A DNA stretch of 64,000 bases, taken from NCBI GenBank assembly GCA_023398955.1, contig JAEWRL010000087.1:62001-126000 (forward strand), given 5' to 3'. The position numbers were made by a program, and so were the translations under genes. This document shows positions 44,496 to 52,945 of the stretch, in pieces (position 1 is the stretch's first letter; every line of letters starts with the position of its first letter). This DNA comes from Pseudomonadota bacterium (GTDB lineage: Bacteria; Myxococcota_A; Polyangia; Polyangiales; Polyangiaceae). The notes beneath the pieces were generated by a model. That model was given only the letters and a program-made list of their open reading frames with translations, was not told the origin of the DNA and made no database searches.

Positions 44496-46160
44496 TCAGG
44501 TCGTGTGTTCGTATTCGAGGAGTCGCGCGATCTCCGTGAGGTCAGCCGGCTTCAGAAGGATGGGACAGCCGGAGCGACGTAGATAATCAGCCTGTGTTTT
44601 GCTCAACGCTCCACCGGTAATGAAAACGAAGCGTGGCGCGAGCTCGGGGCGGCTTTCGGCAATGCGGGCATGCATGGCGTCGCCGTTCGCCCCTGGAAGG
44701 AAGATGTCACACAGGATGAGGTCCGGCGCGTAGCTCGAATCGAAGAGCGTGATCTCCGCCTCGGATGCCGTCGTGGCCGAGCGAACTTCGTGCGGTTTGA
44801 GGGCACGACGGACGGTGCGGAGGAACACCGGATCGTCATCGACGACGAGCACGCTCTTGGTTTCGGACCGCTGGATTTGTGTGGTCCATACCGACGAATC
44901 CGAAGGCAGGTGAGGTGCGGCGTGGGTAGAGGGCAGCACCACGCGCATCGAGTTGCCTCCGGTCTGTGCTTCCGCGACCTCGACGTGTCCCCCGTGTGCT
45001 GTAACGACGTCCGCGCAGAGCCTCAGCTTGATCTCACCTCCGGCAGCGGTGCCGGCGCCAAGGGCAGAGAACCAGCGGAGGGCTGTGTCCTCGGGCACAG
45101 GGGGCCCATTCCCGGTGACCGTGAACACGACCCGTTGGGATTCCCGCTGCACCTGCACGAGGATCGCGGGAGATTGGGCAGCAGCAAGGCTCGCTTCAGC
45201 TGCGTGGAACAGGAAGCTTTGTACGACCTGCCCCAGCTGATCGTGCCGCCCTCGCACCGTACAGCTGGGCTCGAGGTGGGTCGTTGTTGTAATGCCGCGG
45301 CGCTCCAAGAGGGGGCGCGCGACCGCTAGCTGCTCTCGCACGAGCGCCCCGAGATCGATGTCATCGAGAGAGGCCGACGCTTCGGAGACAGACCAGATCT
45401 GTTCCAGCGTCGCGCCGAGCTGGGCCGTGATGGACTCCACATCGTTCGTCAGCTCCATGAGCTGGGCCAGTAGATCGCCGTTGGGCGAATCCGCCGCGCG
45501 CTCGATGCCGTCCAGCTGATCCAGGACTTCGCGCTGCTCTTCGACCTGAAGCGACAGCGCCGCCAGTGGACCTCTGAGCGCGTTCACGACGGTCGTGGAG
45601 AGCATGTCTGCGTCCGCGCGCGTGGCGTCTGTGTCGCTGGCACCCTCCGAAGGTGTCAGGTCGCCAGCGGGGGCGCGGCGATCCCAGGTCAGGGCGACGA
45701 AGCCAGTGACCGCGCCCAGGAATGCCATCGCCGTCCCATCGAAGCTAACGCCTCGAGGGAGTAGCAGAACCAACACACCGAGCATCGCGGTCTCGAACTC
45801 CACGGGAAGTGCGACCGCGGCGGCGGCGTCCAGTTCGGCGAGGGCCAGCCCATCCTCTGCCAGAACCTCCTGGAACTGAATCTCATACACGAGCAGGGGA
45901 CGGCGCGCGCCGAGGGATCGTCGCGCCAAAGCCTCCAGGGCTCGCACGAGTCGCGCGTTGCGGGTGAAGGTGTCGCTGGAGCAACCGGCTACGCCGCGCA
46001 AGCCGAGATCGACGGAGAATGCCATGACCGCCGTAGCGGGGACAGTTCTGGCAATGGCATCGAGAATGCCCACCAGCGTGCCATCGCTGGTGCTGCGCAC
46101 CACACGCTGCGCTACGTCGCCCAGCGCGCGCAGCTGCCTTTCTGCCCGAGTGCCCGTCAC
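44496..46160 (-). CDS. Degenerate histidine-kinase-like protein with receiver domain
   Basis: The 554-residue protein has a GAF-like N-terminal domain (about 20-160), a helical dimerisation-like region, an ATPase-like domain (about 270-410) and a receiver (about 436-554). The H-box is NALRGPLAAL, so the phospho-accepting His is replaced by Asn193. The N-box is changed (QSFLFHAAEAS) and the G1 box reads TGNGPPVP instead of DxGxG. The receiver looks intact: Asp441-443, phospho-Asp485 in LILCDIFLPG and Lys537. It should therefore receive rather than give phosphate, or act as a scaffold. No transmembrane segments are clear. It is upstream of no obvious partner. Confidence 0.82.
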   Translation of the reverse strand: MTGTRAERQLRALGDVAQRVVRSTSDGTLVGILDAIARTVPATAVMAFSVDLGLRGVAGCSSDTFTRNARLVRALEALARRSLGARRPLLVYEIQFQEVLAEDGLALAELDAAAAVALPVEFETAMLGVLVLLLPRGVSFDGTAMAFLGAVTGFVALTWDRRAPAGDLTPSEGASDTDATRADADMLSTTVVNALRGPLAALSLQVEEQREVLDQLDGIERAADSPNGDLLAQLMELTNDVESITAQLGATLEQIWSVSEASASLDDIDLGALVREQLAVARPLLERRGITTTTHLEPSCTVRGRHDQLGQVVQSFLFHAAEASLAAAQSPAILVQVQRESQRVVFTVTGNGPPVPEDTALRWFSALGAGTAAGGEIKLRLCADVVTAHGGHVEVAEAQTGGNSMRVVLPSTHAAPHLPSDSSVWTTQIQRSETKSVLVVDDDPVFLRTVRRALKPHEVRSATTASEAEITLFDSSYAPDLILCDIFLPGANGDAMHARIAESRPELAPRFVFITGGALSKTQADYLRRSGCPILLKPADLTEIARLLEYEHTT

Positions 46161-46329
46161 CTACGAACCGATGTTAGCGTCGGTCGAGCCGCCTAGTCCA
46201 TCGAGCTCGTGAGTTTCACTGCAGCAGGGCTCGTCACGGTCTTCGGGCCGACGGCCCTCCGACCATGAGACACGCCGAAGCCGGGGGGACAGGTGGAGAT
46301 TGGTGCGACGCACGCCGAGCGCGTCAGGA

Positions 46330-47847
46330 TCATGGCGGTCCAGGCGGGAGGCGCCCGCGAGCAGGGGAGAGCTGCTCCCACGCCGCACCGAGGGCAAAGA
46401 GGCGTTCCTCCTGAAACGCTGGGGCCAGGAGCTGAAGGCCGACAGGGAGCTCTGGGGCGCCTCCGGCTGCCTCCACCGGCGCTGCCGGGACCGACATCCC
46501 GCAGATGCCCGCCAAGTTGCAGGGTAGGGTGTAGATGTCACCGAGGTACATCGCGAGGGGATCCTCGGTGTGCTCGCCGAGGGGGAAGGCCGGGGTCGGT
46601 GTGACGGGCGCGATGAGGGCATCTACCTCGGCGAATGCGTTGTCAAAGTCCTGCTTGACCAGGGTGCGCACCCTTTGGGCACGCTTGTAGTAGGCATCAT
46701 AGTACCCGGCACTGAGCACATACGTGCCGAGCAGGATACGCCGCTTCACCTCGGGCCCAAAGCCCGCGTTGCGTGTGGCGCCGTACATCGTCTGCAGGTC
46801 GGCCCCGGGCTGCTCGAGGCGCAGGCCGAAGCGAACACCATCGAAGCGGGCGAGATTGCTCGACGCTTCCGCCGTCGCAACGACGTAGTAAGCGGCAACT
46901 CCGTAGCGCGTGTGGGGCATGGTCACGGGCTTCACCGTGCACCCTTCGGCCTCCAGAGCAGTCACGGCGTCGCGCACGCTGCGTTCGATTCTTGGGTCGA
47001 GTCCCTGCCCGAAGTATTCAGCGGGAACGCCAAGGGTGAGCCCCCTCACGCCGCGGTTGCAGGCCGCCTCGTAGTCGGGCACCGGCAGGGGGCTGCTGGT
47101 GGAATCCCTCGGATCGTGGCCCGCGATGACGCGCAGGAGCCTTGCCGCGCCCCTCACGTCGCGGGCGAAGGGGCCCACCTGATCGAGGCTGGAAGCGAAA
47201 GCAATGAGGCCGTACCGCGAGACACGACCATAGGTCGGCTTGACCCCGACGACGCCACAGAGGGCCGCTGGCTGTCTGATCGAGCCGCCTGTGTCGCTCC
47301 CGAGGGATCCATGCACGATGCCCGCAGCGACGGACACGGCGCTGCCGCCGCTCGAGCCGCCTGGGATCCGATCCGGGGCCCAAGGGTTACGCGCGGGATA
47401 GAACCCGCTGTTTTCGGTGGAGGACCCCATCGCGAACTCGTCCATGTTCGCCTTGCCGATGATGAGGGCATCGGCGGCCCGCAGCCTGGCGACCACGGTT
47501 GCATCGTAGGGTGGCTGCCAGCCCAGTCGGGGATCCGGACTTGGCTTCCCAGCCTCTACGCGCGCCAGGATGCGAGAGCCGGAGGTCGTCGGCGCGTCCA
47601 CGGTGCAGAGCGCGTCCTTGATGCTCATGGGGACACCGGCCAGGAGTCCCAGCGGCTCGTTGCGGGTGCGTCGCGCGTCCAGGGCCCGCGCGGATTCGAG
47701 CACCTCGTCTCGAGGCACGACGGCTAGGAACGCCCCGAGGTTCTGCTGCGCCTCGAGGCGGGCGAGTGCTCCCTCTGCGATTTCGACGGCCGACATCCGC
47801 CCGCTCTTGAAGCTGTCCGAGAGCTCGATGAGGTCTAGGTCGCGCAT
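46330..47847 (-). CDS. gatA: Asp-tRNA(Asn)/Glu-tRNA(Gln) amidotransferase subunit A
   Basis: The 505-residue amidase has the Ser-cisSer-Lys triad region: SIKDALCT (Lys), GGSSGGSAVSVAAG and GSDTGGSIRQPAALCGVVGVKPTYG (nucleophile Ser in the last). It hydrolyses Gln or Asn and passes ammonia to the misacylated tRNA. GatC lies immediately upstream with a three-base gap; GatB is not in the window. Length is normal, with a short Pro/Arg-rich tail beyond the family end. Confidence 0.95.
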   Translation of the reverse strand: MRDLDLIELSDSFKSGRMSAVEIAEGALARLEAQQNLGAFLAVVPRDEVLESARALDARRTRNEPLGLLAGVPMSIKDALCTVDAPTTSGSRILARVEAGKPSPDPRLGWQPPYDATVVARLRAADALIIGKANMDEFAMGSSTENSGFYPARNPWAPDRIPGGSSGGSAVSVAAGIVHGSLGSDTGGSIRQPAALCGVVGVKPTYGRVSRYGLIAFASSLDQVGPFARDVRGAARLLRVIAGHDPRDSTSSPLPVPDYEAACNRGVRGLTLGVPAEYFGQGLDPRIERSVRDAVTALEAEGCTVKPVTMPHTRYGVAAYYVVATAEASSNLARFDGVRFGLRLEQPGADLQTMYGATRNAGFGPEVKRRILLGTYVLSAGYYDAYYKRAQRVRTLVKQDFDNAFAEVDALIAPVTPTPAFPLGEHTEDPLAMYLGDIYTLPCNLAGICGMSVPAAPVEAAGGAPELPVGLQLLAPAFQEERLFALGAAWEQLSPARGRLPPGPP

Positions 47848-47850
47848 GGT

Positions 47851-48144
47851 CTAGCCCTCGTCGACAAACGCGGGGACCGCGAAAGCGCCATCATACACTC
47901 GGGACGACTGGCCGACGGCTTGGTCGTTGGTGAGTCCCGCGGCGCGTTCATCTTCTCGGAATGGCGCCGCATCGACGGCCACGTGGGCGGTGGGAGCGAC
48001 ATCAGCCGTATCGAGCTCCGCCAGGGATTCGACATGCTCAAGGATGCGACTGAGATCCTTCATGAGAGGCTCGACCTCTCGAGGCTCGAGCTCGAGTTTC
48101 GCGAGTTTCGCCACGTGCAGCACGTCTTCTCGTGTAATGGGCAT
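47851..48144 (-). CDS. gatC: Asp-tRNA(Asn)/Glu-tRNA(Gln) amidotransferase subunit C
   Basis: The 97-residue subunit has the family start MPITREDVLHVAKLAKLELE, the helix LMKDLSRILEHVESLAELDT and an FREDE motif with a C-terminal FAVPAFVDEG. It wraps around and stabilises GatA-GatB. It is the first gene of gatCA, which is a common order. Confidence 0.95.
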   Translation of the reverse strand: MPITREDVLHVAKLAKLELEPREVEPLMKDLSRILEHVESLAELDTADVAPTAHVAVDAAPFREDERAAGLTNDQAVGQSSRVYDGAFAVPAFVDEG

Positions 48145-48470
48145 GTCACGTCTCCAGGGGGCGTCCTAGCACGGGCGTCCGTCACTTCGAGGGCGATTTC
48201 CGCGCGCGCGGCGAGCGGACGGGAATGCGAGGGCGCGCCGGCCGCGTGGTCTGTGGGAGACAGGGCGAGCACCAGGGATTGGCGACGAGCGAACCCGTCC
48301 GGAACGAGCAAGGGCCGATCAGCGACGCGAACGGTTGCTCTTGACGCCGTAGGGGCTGCACGCGAGGTACTGACAGCGGCGCTCTGAGCAGCGGCTGAGG
48401 ATGCAGCCACTCCGCGCGGAGCTCGGCACCTTTCCACTGCTCCACTACCCCGCTCCAGGATCGTGTAGTT
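48145..48470. other. Intergenic region between gatC and nhaA
   Basis: This 326-bp stretch between divergent genes should hold both promoters. No consensus element stands out and open frames on the minus strand overlapping it are shadows of nhaA. Confidence 0.4.
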
Positions 48471-49892
48471 ATGTCGTCTGCTTCCGATAGAACCGCTCCG
48501 CAGAGCCCGCCTCCCGAGGCATGGGAATTCGCCCGTCGCGCCGCGCACAGCTTGGTTCGGCCGCTGGAACGCTTCCTCCGCGTGGAGGCCTCGAGCGGTA
48601 TTCTGCTGCTCATCGCAGCGGTCGTGGCCATGGCGTGGGCAAACTCTCCTTGGCAGGAGAGCTATGAACAGCTGTGGAACACGCCTATAGTCCTTGGCGT
48701 AGGGGGGGTGGAGTTCACCCGTTCGGTGCACTTCTGGATCAACGACGGCTTGATGGTGATCTTCTTCTTCGTTGTCGGGCTGGAGATACGCCGCGAGATC
48801 CATGGCGGTGAGCTGAGCGATCTCCGCCGGGCCGCCCTACCGGTAGCTGCCGCAGTGGGGGGGATGCTCGTGCCGGCGCTCGTCTATCTCGTATTCAATA
48901 GAACGGACGCCACACGGCAGGGGTGGGGGGTACCGATGGCCACGGACATTGCGTTCGCGGTAGGAATCCTCGCGCTCCTAGGCAAGCGGATCCCGGCGGC
49001 GTTGAGGGTGCTCCTCCTGGCGCTTGCCATCATTGACGATATCGGCGCCATACTGGTCATTGCGCTCTTCTACTCGACCGGTGTGCAACTAGCTGGACTT
49101 CTCGTCGTAGCCCTCGGCGTTGCAGGTGTGCTGACCCTGCAGCGTCTGGGGGTTCGCAGCGTGTCCGCCTACATCGTGCCAGGAATCGTGGTCTGGGCGG
49201 GTATGTACAGCGCCGGTATCCACCCGACCATCGCCGGGGTGATCCTGGGTCTCCTCACTCCAGCGCGGGCCTGGTTCGGTCGTCAAGGATTCATCGATAC
49301 GGCACGCGAGGCCATCACGGAGTTCGAGGCTCGGGCAGAGAAGTCCGGCCTCGATGCTCACGAGCTCCTGCATCCGTTGCAGCGCGTCGAGCTCGCGCGC
49401 CGCGAAGCCTTAGCTCCTGTGACGCGTCTTGAAGCCTGGCTCCACCCGTGGGTGGCTTATGGGATCATGCCCCTTTTCGCTCTGGCCAACGCTGGTGTTG
49501 CCGTGGGGGGGGTCGATTGGCAGTCCGCCGACTCACTCCCGATAGCCCTGGGTGTGGGTCTCGGCTTGGCGCTCGGCAAGCCCCTCGGTATCGTGGGGAT
49601 CAGCCTTGTCACCGCAAAGCTAGGGCTCTGTCAGCTGCCGCGTGGGGTCGACGTGCGAGGCCTGCTCGTCGTCGGAAGCGTGGGCGGCATCGGGTTCACC
49701 ATGGCGCTCTTCGTCGCGCAGCTCGCCTTTACGGATGCGGAGCAACTCGGGGTCGCGAAGCTGGCGGTGCTGCTCGGGTCGTTCGCCGCGGGCATCGCAG
49801 GTCTGCTTATGGGCGTTCTGCTACTGCCGAAAGCGGCTCAGGCGGGAGCTACCGCGGATTTGCACGAAGCCGAGCGGTCGACGGCGTTGTGA
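48471..49892 (+). CDS. nhaA: Na+/H+ antiporter NhaA
   Basis: The 473-residue integral membrane protein has the family motifs GLEIRREI, MATDIAFAVGILALLG (the conserved TDIAF) and LAIIDDIGAILVIALFY (the ion-binding Asp pair). Twelve hydrophobic segments fit by eye. It exchanges Na+ or Li+ for protons to maintain pH. It has an N-terminal extension of about 30 residues and a C-terminal tail of about 25 residues beyond typical NhaA. It reads away from gatC and toward rpsB. Confidence 0.93.
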   Translation: MSSASDRTAPQSPPPEAWEFARRAAHSLVRPLERFLRVEASSGILLLIAAVVAMAWANSPWQESYEQLWNTPIVLGVGGVEFTRSVHFWINDGLMVIFFFVVGLEIRREIHGGELSDLRRAALPVAAAVGGMLVPALVYLVFNRTDATRQGWGVPMATDIAFAVGILALLGKRIPAALRVLLLALAIIDDIGAILVIALFYSTGVQLAGLLVVALGVAGVLTLQRLGVRSVSAYIVPGIVVWAGMYSAGIHPTIAGVILGLLTPARAWFGRQGFIDTAREAITEFEARAEKSGLDAHELLHPLQRVELARREALAPVTRLEAWLHPWVAYGIMPLFALANAGVAVGGVDWQSADSLPIALGVGLGLALGKPLGIVGISLVTAKLGLCQLPRGVDVRGLLVVGSVGGIGFTMALFVAQLAFTDAEQLGVAKLAVLLGSFAAGIAGLLMGVLLLPKAAQAGATADLHEAERSTAL

Positions 49893-50011
49893 GCCAGCCC
49901 AGGGTCGTTGCCCCGCGATGTTTCAGCGGTTGGATACCGCTGATCGTGCTTTGCGGCAGGGATATCGGGCCGTGTCGGAGTGGCCGGCCAAAGGGGCGGC
50001 AAATTCGCAGT

Positions 50012-50044
50012 GCAGCCTTTACGGCTGCGGGTTCGTGCCGTAAA
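50012..50044 (+). promoter_or_regulatory. Two mutually exclusive hairpins in the rpsB leader
   Basis: GCAGCC-TTTAC-GGCTGC (50012-50028) can form one stem. TTTACGGC (50018-50025) and GCCGTAAA (50037-50044) can form another, using the same bases. Both are perfect. The position, about 145 bases ahead of rpsB, suits an attenuator or a ribosomal protein S2 feedback site. No structure has been computed. Confidence 0.45.
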
Positions 50045-50189
50045 GTCCCGCCCCCTCCGCGGCACTTTGCTGCGAAGGATCCCACAACGACACACGCCCC
50101 AGCGCAACCAGGCTCGGCATCGGTGCTTCCCGAAGGGAAGTGGTCGGCCTGCGGGGGCGGAGGACCAACCGAAAAAGGAGCAAGCGCCA

Positions 50190-51149
50190 ATGAGCGACGA
50201 GACACAGAACCAAGAGTCCACACGGCCGAGTGCCCCCCCCAGCGACGTGGAGGTCGCAGCCTCCTCAGTGCCGCAGACCGCGGTATTGGCAGGAGAACGC
50301 GCCCAGGCCGAGGCCGCTGGCGAGCAGCTGCCCGCGGGCCCCAACCGGGACCCGTCGGACCCAATTTCCGTTCGCGAGCTCTTCGAGGCAGGTGTTCACT
50401 TCGGGCATCAGACGAAGCGCTGGAATCCCAAGATGCGCCCGTATATCTATGGGTCGCGCAGCGGGATTCACATCATCGATCTGGACCAGACAGTGAGGCT
50501 CTTCCATAAGGCCTTCAACTTCGTCTGCGACGTGGTCTCCCGGGGAGGTCACGTGCTTTTCGTGGGCACCAAGCGACAAGCGGCCGAGATCATCAAGGAG
50601 GAGGCGGCGCGGGCGGGCCAGTACTATGTGACCAACCGCTGGCTTGGCGGCACGCTCACCAACTTTCGCACGATGAAGGGAGGCCTGGAGCGGCTCAGGA
50701 CCATCGAGCGGATGCGTGAGGACGGTACTTACGAGCAGCTTCCGAAGAAGGAGACCGTTCGTCTCGAGAAGGAGTGCGCGCGTCTCGAGAAGTACATCGG
50801 CGGCTTGAAGGGCATGGGTTCCGTGCCTCAGGCGATCTTCATCGTCGATCCCTCCCAGGAGGTCATCGCCGTGAATGAGGCCCGGCGCCTGCATGTGCCG
50901 GTCATCGCCACGACGGACACCAACTGTGACCCGGATCTCGTCGATTTCCCCATCCCCGGTAATGACGATGCCATCCGGTCGATTCGCCTCATCACGAGCG
51001 CCATCGCGGACGCATGCCTCTGCGGCGTGGCGCGGCGAAGGGACGTTCAAGCGGCTCGGGAACGGGACCCGCAGCCTCATCAGGGGTCGGGTCGTTCCGG
51101 GCCGGGCAATGATGCGACTGTCATCTACCAGCGACCGCGAGCACACTGA
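50190..51149 (+). CDS. rpsB: 30S ribosomal protein S2
   Basis: AAAGGAG lies seven bases ahead of the ATG at 50190. The 319-residue protein has an extra N-terminal segment of about 55 acidic/Ala residues. The canonical S2 follows: ELFEAGVHFGHQTKRWNPKM, GTKRQAAEIIKEEA, RWLGGTLTNFRTMK and DTNCDPDLVDFPIPGNDDA-IRS. The C-terminal tail is basic. S2 is needed for S1 binding to the small subunit. It is followed by tsf, the usual pair, with the two hairpins described upstream. Confidence 0.95.
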   Translation: MSDETQNQESTRPSAPPSDVEVAASSVPQTAVLAGERAQAEAAGEQLPAGPNRDPSDPISVRELFEAGVHFGHQTKRWNPKMRPYIYGSRSGIHIIDLDQTVRLFHKAFNFVCDVVSRGGHVLFVGTKRQAAEIIKEEAARAGQYYVTNRWLGGTLTNFRTMKGGLERLRTIERMREDGTYEQLPKKETVRLEKECARLEKYIGGLKGMGSVPQAIFIVDPSQEVIAVNEARRLHVPVIATTDTNCDPDLVDFPIPGNDDAIRSIRLITSAIADACLCGVARRRDVQAARERDPQPHQGSGRSGPGNDATVIYQRPRAH

Positions 51150-51311
51150 GACAGCGTGCGGGCATCCGGCGTGGCGGCGGCATGACGGCTCGTGGGGTCG
51201 TCATCCGCGCCACGGGGCTGCCCGCTGGGTTTCATGCCGACGCAGCGTCGAGCCGTAGCGGAACGTATCGCGCCGCGCCGGCGCACCAACAACAATCCCA
51301 GAAGAGGCAAT

Positions 51312-52244
51312 ATGGCTCAAGTGAACATGCAGCAAGTCAAGGAGCTGCGCGACCGTACGCAGGCGGGTTTGAACGACTGCAAGGGCGCCCTGGTGGAAGC
51401 CGAGGGTGACATGGACAAGGCCGTCGAGATCATTCTGAAGAAGGGTCTTGCGAAGAGCGCGAAACGCGCCGGAGCGGTCGCTACGGAAGGCGAGGTTGCT
51501 GCCCGAATCGCGAGCGACGCGAAGCGTGGCGTGATCGTGGAAGTGAACATCCAGACCGATTTTGCGGCTCGCAATGACGACTTCAAGGCGTTCGTGGCCA
51601 AGGTGCTGGACGTCGCGGAGCTTACCGAGTCGGGTGCAGATCTGGCGACACAGCCGTTTCCCGGTGGCGTGGGCACTGTGGAGGAGAACCGCCAGGCGCT
51701 CGTAGGAAAGCTCGGCGAGAACATCACGATTCGCCGCTGGGCGAAGCTGACGGCGGACGCGGCGGGGTTCGTTCACTCCTACGTCCACATGGGAGGCAAG
51801 GTCGGCGTGCTGCTCGCTCTCAGCTGCAAAGACGCCGCGACTGCGAAAACCTCCGACGTCGTCAAACTTGCGGATGACCTTGCCATGCAAGCCGCGGCGA
51901 TGAGTCCTCTGTACCTCAGGGGAGAGGAGATCCCGGCTGACGCTATCGCCAAGCAGACTGACATTTACAACGCCCAGCTTGAAGAAGAGAAGAAGCCTGC
52001 CCAGGCGAGGCCGAAGATCATCGAGGGCAAGCTCGCCAAATGGCGCAAAGAGGTCTGTCTTCTCGAGCAGGTGAGCGTCCTGGACAGCGCGAAGAGCGTC
52101 GCGGACATGATAGCAGAGACGAGCAAGGCCGTTGGTGGTGAGGTGCGCGTCGAGGCTTTCGTGCGCTACGAACGCGGCGAAGGCATCGAGAAGCCACAAG
52201 GTAAAGACTTCGCGGCGGAAGTCGCGGAGATGAGCAACGGCTGA
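51312..52244 (+). CDS. tsf: Elongation factor Ts
   Basis: The 310-residue protein has MQQVKELRDRTQAGLNDCKG (the UBA-like start with the TG/AG-x-x-DCK motif), EVNIQTDFAARND, and VLLALSC and the dimerisation-core segments typical of EF-Ts. It exchanges GDP on EF-Tu. The ATG at 51312 follows AAGAGG. It lies 162 bases after rpsB on the same strand. Confidence 0.96.
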   Translation: MAQVNMQQVKELRDRTQAGLNDCKGALVEAEGDMDKAVEIILKKGLAKSAKRAGAVATEGEVAARIASDAKRGVIVEVNIQTDFAARNDDFKAFVAKVLDVAELTESGADLATQPFPGGVGTVEENRQALVGKLGENITIRRWAKLTADAAGFVHSYVHMGGKVGVLLALSCKDAATAKTSDVVKLADDLAMQAAAMSPLYLRGEEIPADAIAKQTDIYNAQLEEEKKPAQARPKIIEGKLAKWRKEVCLLEQVSVLDSAKSVADMIAETSKAVGGEVRVEAFVRYERGEGIEKPQGKDFAAEVAEMSNG

Positions 52245-52258
52245 TCGGTCGCTGAGCT

Positions 52259-52291
52259 GGCTGCTGGGGGCGTAGGGGTGCCCCGGCAGCC
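52259..52291 (+). terminator. Possible terminator after tsf
   Basis: GGCTGCTGGGGGC and GCCCCGGCAGCC form a long GC stem 15 bases after the tsf stop. The loop is about eight bases. No T tract follows, so it is a weak or factor-assisted terminator. Confidence 0.5.
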
Positions 52292-52307
52292 GCGTTCGAG
52301 AGTCAGG

Positions 52308-52904
52308 TCAGGAGGGGGAAGCCACAATGCAGCGCCCATCCCGCAGTTCGTAGCGCTCCCCCGACGGGCAGGTGCACGACGCCTCTCCGGAGAAGTCGAG
52401 GCGGTACCCGTCCTTGCTCATCCACCCGATGGCGCGAGCCGGCGTACCGACGACGAGTTCGAACGGATGCACATCGCGGGTCACCACGGCACCGGCGCCG
52501 ACAAAGGCGTAAGCTCCCAGAACAACGCCGGGGAGCAGGGTCGCGTTCGCTCCGATAGTGGCGCCATTGCGGACGACCGTCCTCGCATACTCATCGCGGC
52601 GGGAGATCTCGGCGCGAGGGTTACGGACGTTGGTGAAGACCGCGCACGGGCCCACGAAGACGTCGTCTTCGATCTCGACGCCAGCGTAGACGCTTACGTT
52701 GTTTTGGACTCTCACTCGACAACCAATCACAGCGCCGCCGGCAACAAAACATCCCTGTCCCAAACTGCTTCCCGCTCCGATGACCGCGCCGGTCATCACG
52801 TGGCAGTAGTGCCAGATCCGAACCCCGGCGCCTAGGGTGGCGCCAGCGTCGACCGTGGCAGAAGGGTGGATCTGGACGCTCTGACACGGAGTGACGTGGC
52901 TCAC
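52308..52904 (-). CDS. UDP-sugar N-acetyltransferase, WbpD/WlbB-like
   Basis: The 198-residue protein is a left-handed beta-helix acyltransferase with QNNVSVYAGVEIEDDVFVGP, FTNVRNPRAEISRRDEYART and GATIGANATLLPGVVLG. It matches the WbpD type, which acetylates the 3-amino group of UDP-2-acetamido-3-amino-glucuronate. The C-terminal tail with Cys (SCTCPSGERYELRDGRCIV) is extra. It lies downstream of the fused glycosyltransferase on the minus strand. The precise sugar is inferred only from the family. Confidence 0.85.
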   Translation of the reverse strand: MSHVTPCQSVQIHPSATVDAGATLGAGVRIWHYCHVMTGAVIGAGSSLGQGCFVAGGAVIGCRVRVQNNVSVYAGVEIEDDVFVGPCAVFTNVRNPRAEISRRDEYARTVVRNGATIGANATLLPGVVLGAYAFVGAGAVVTRDVHPFELVVGTPARAIGWMSKDGYRLDFSGEASCTCPSGERYELRDGRCIVASPS

Positions 52905-52945
52905 CCGCCCAGCATGAAGCTATCATCTGGGAAGCGCTAGGACAC

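Noticed and set aside
48060..48803. Minus-strand frame of 247 codons
   Set aside because: Overlaps gatC and nhaA in other frames, with no motif.
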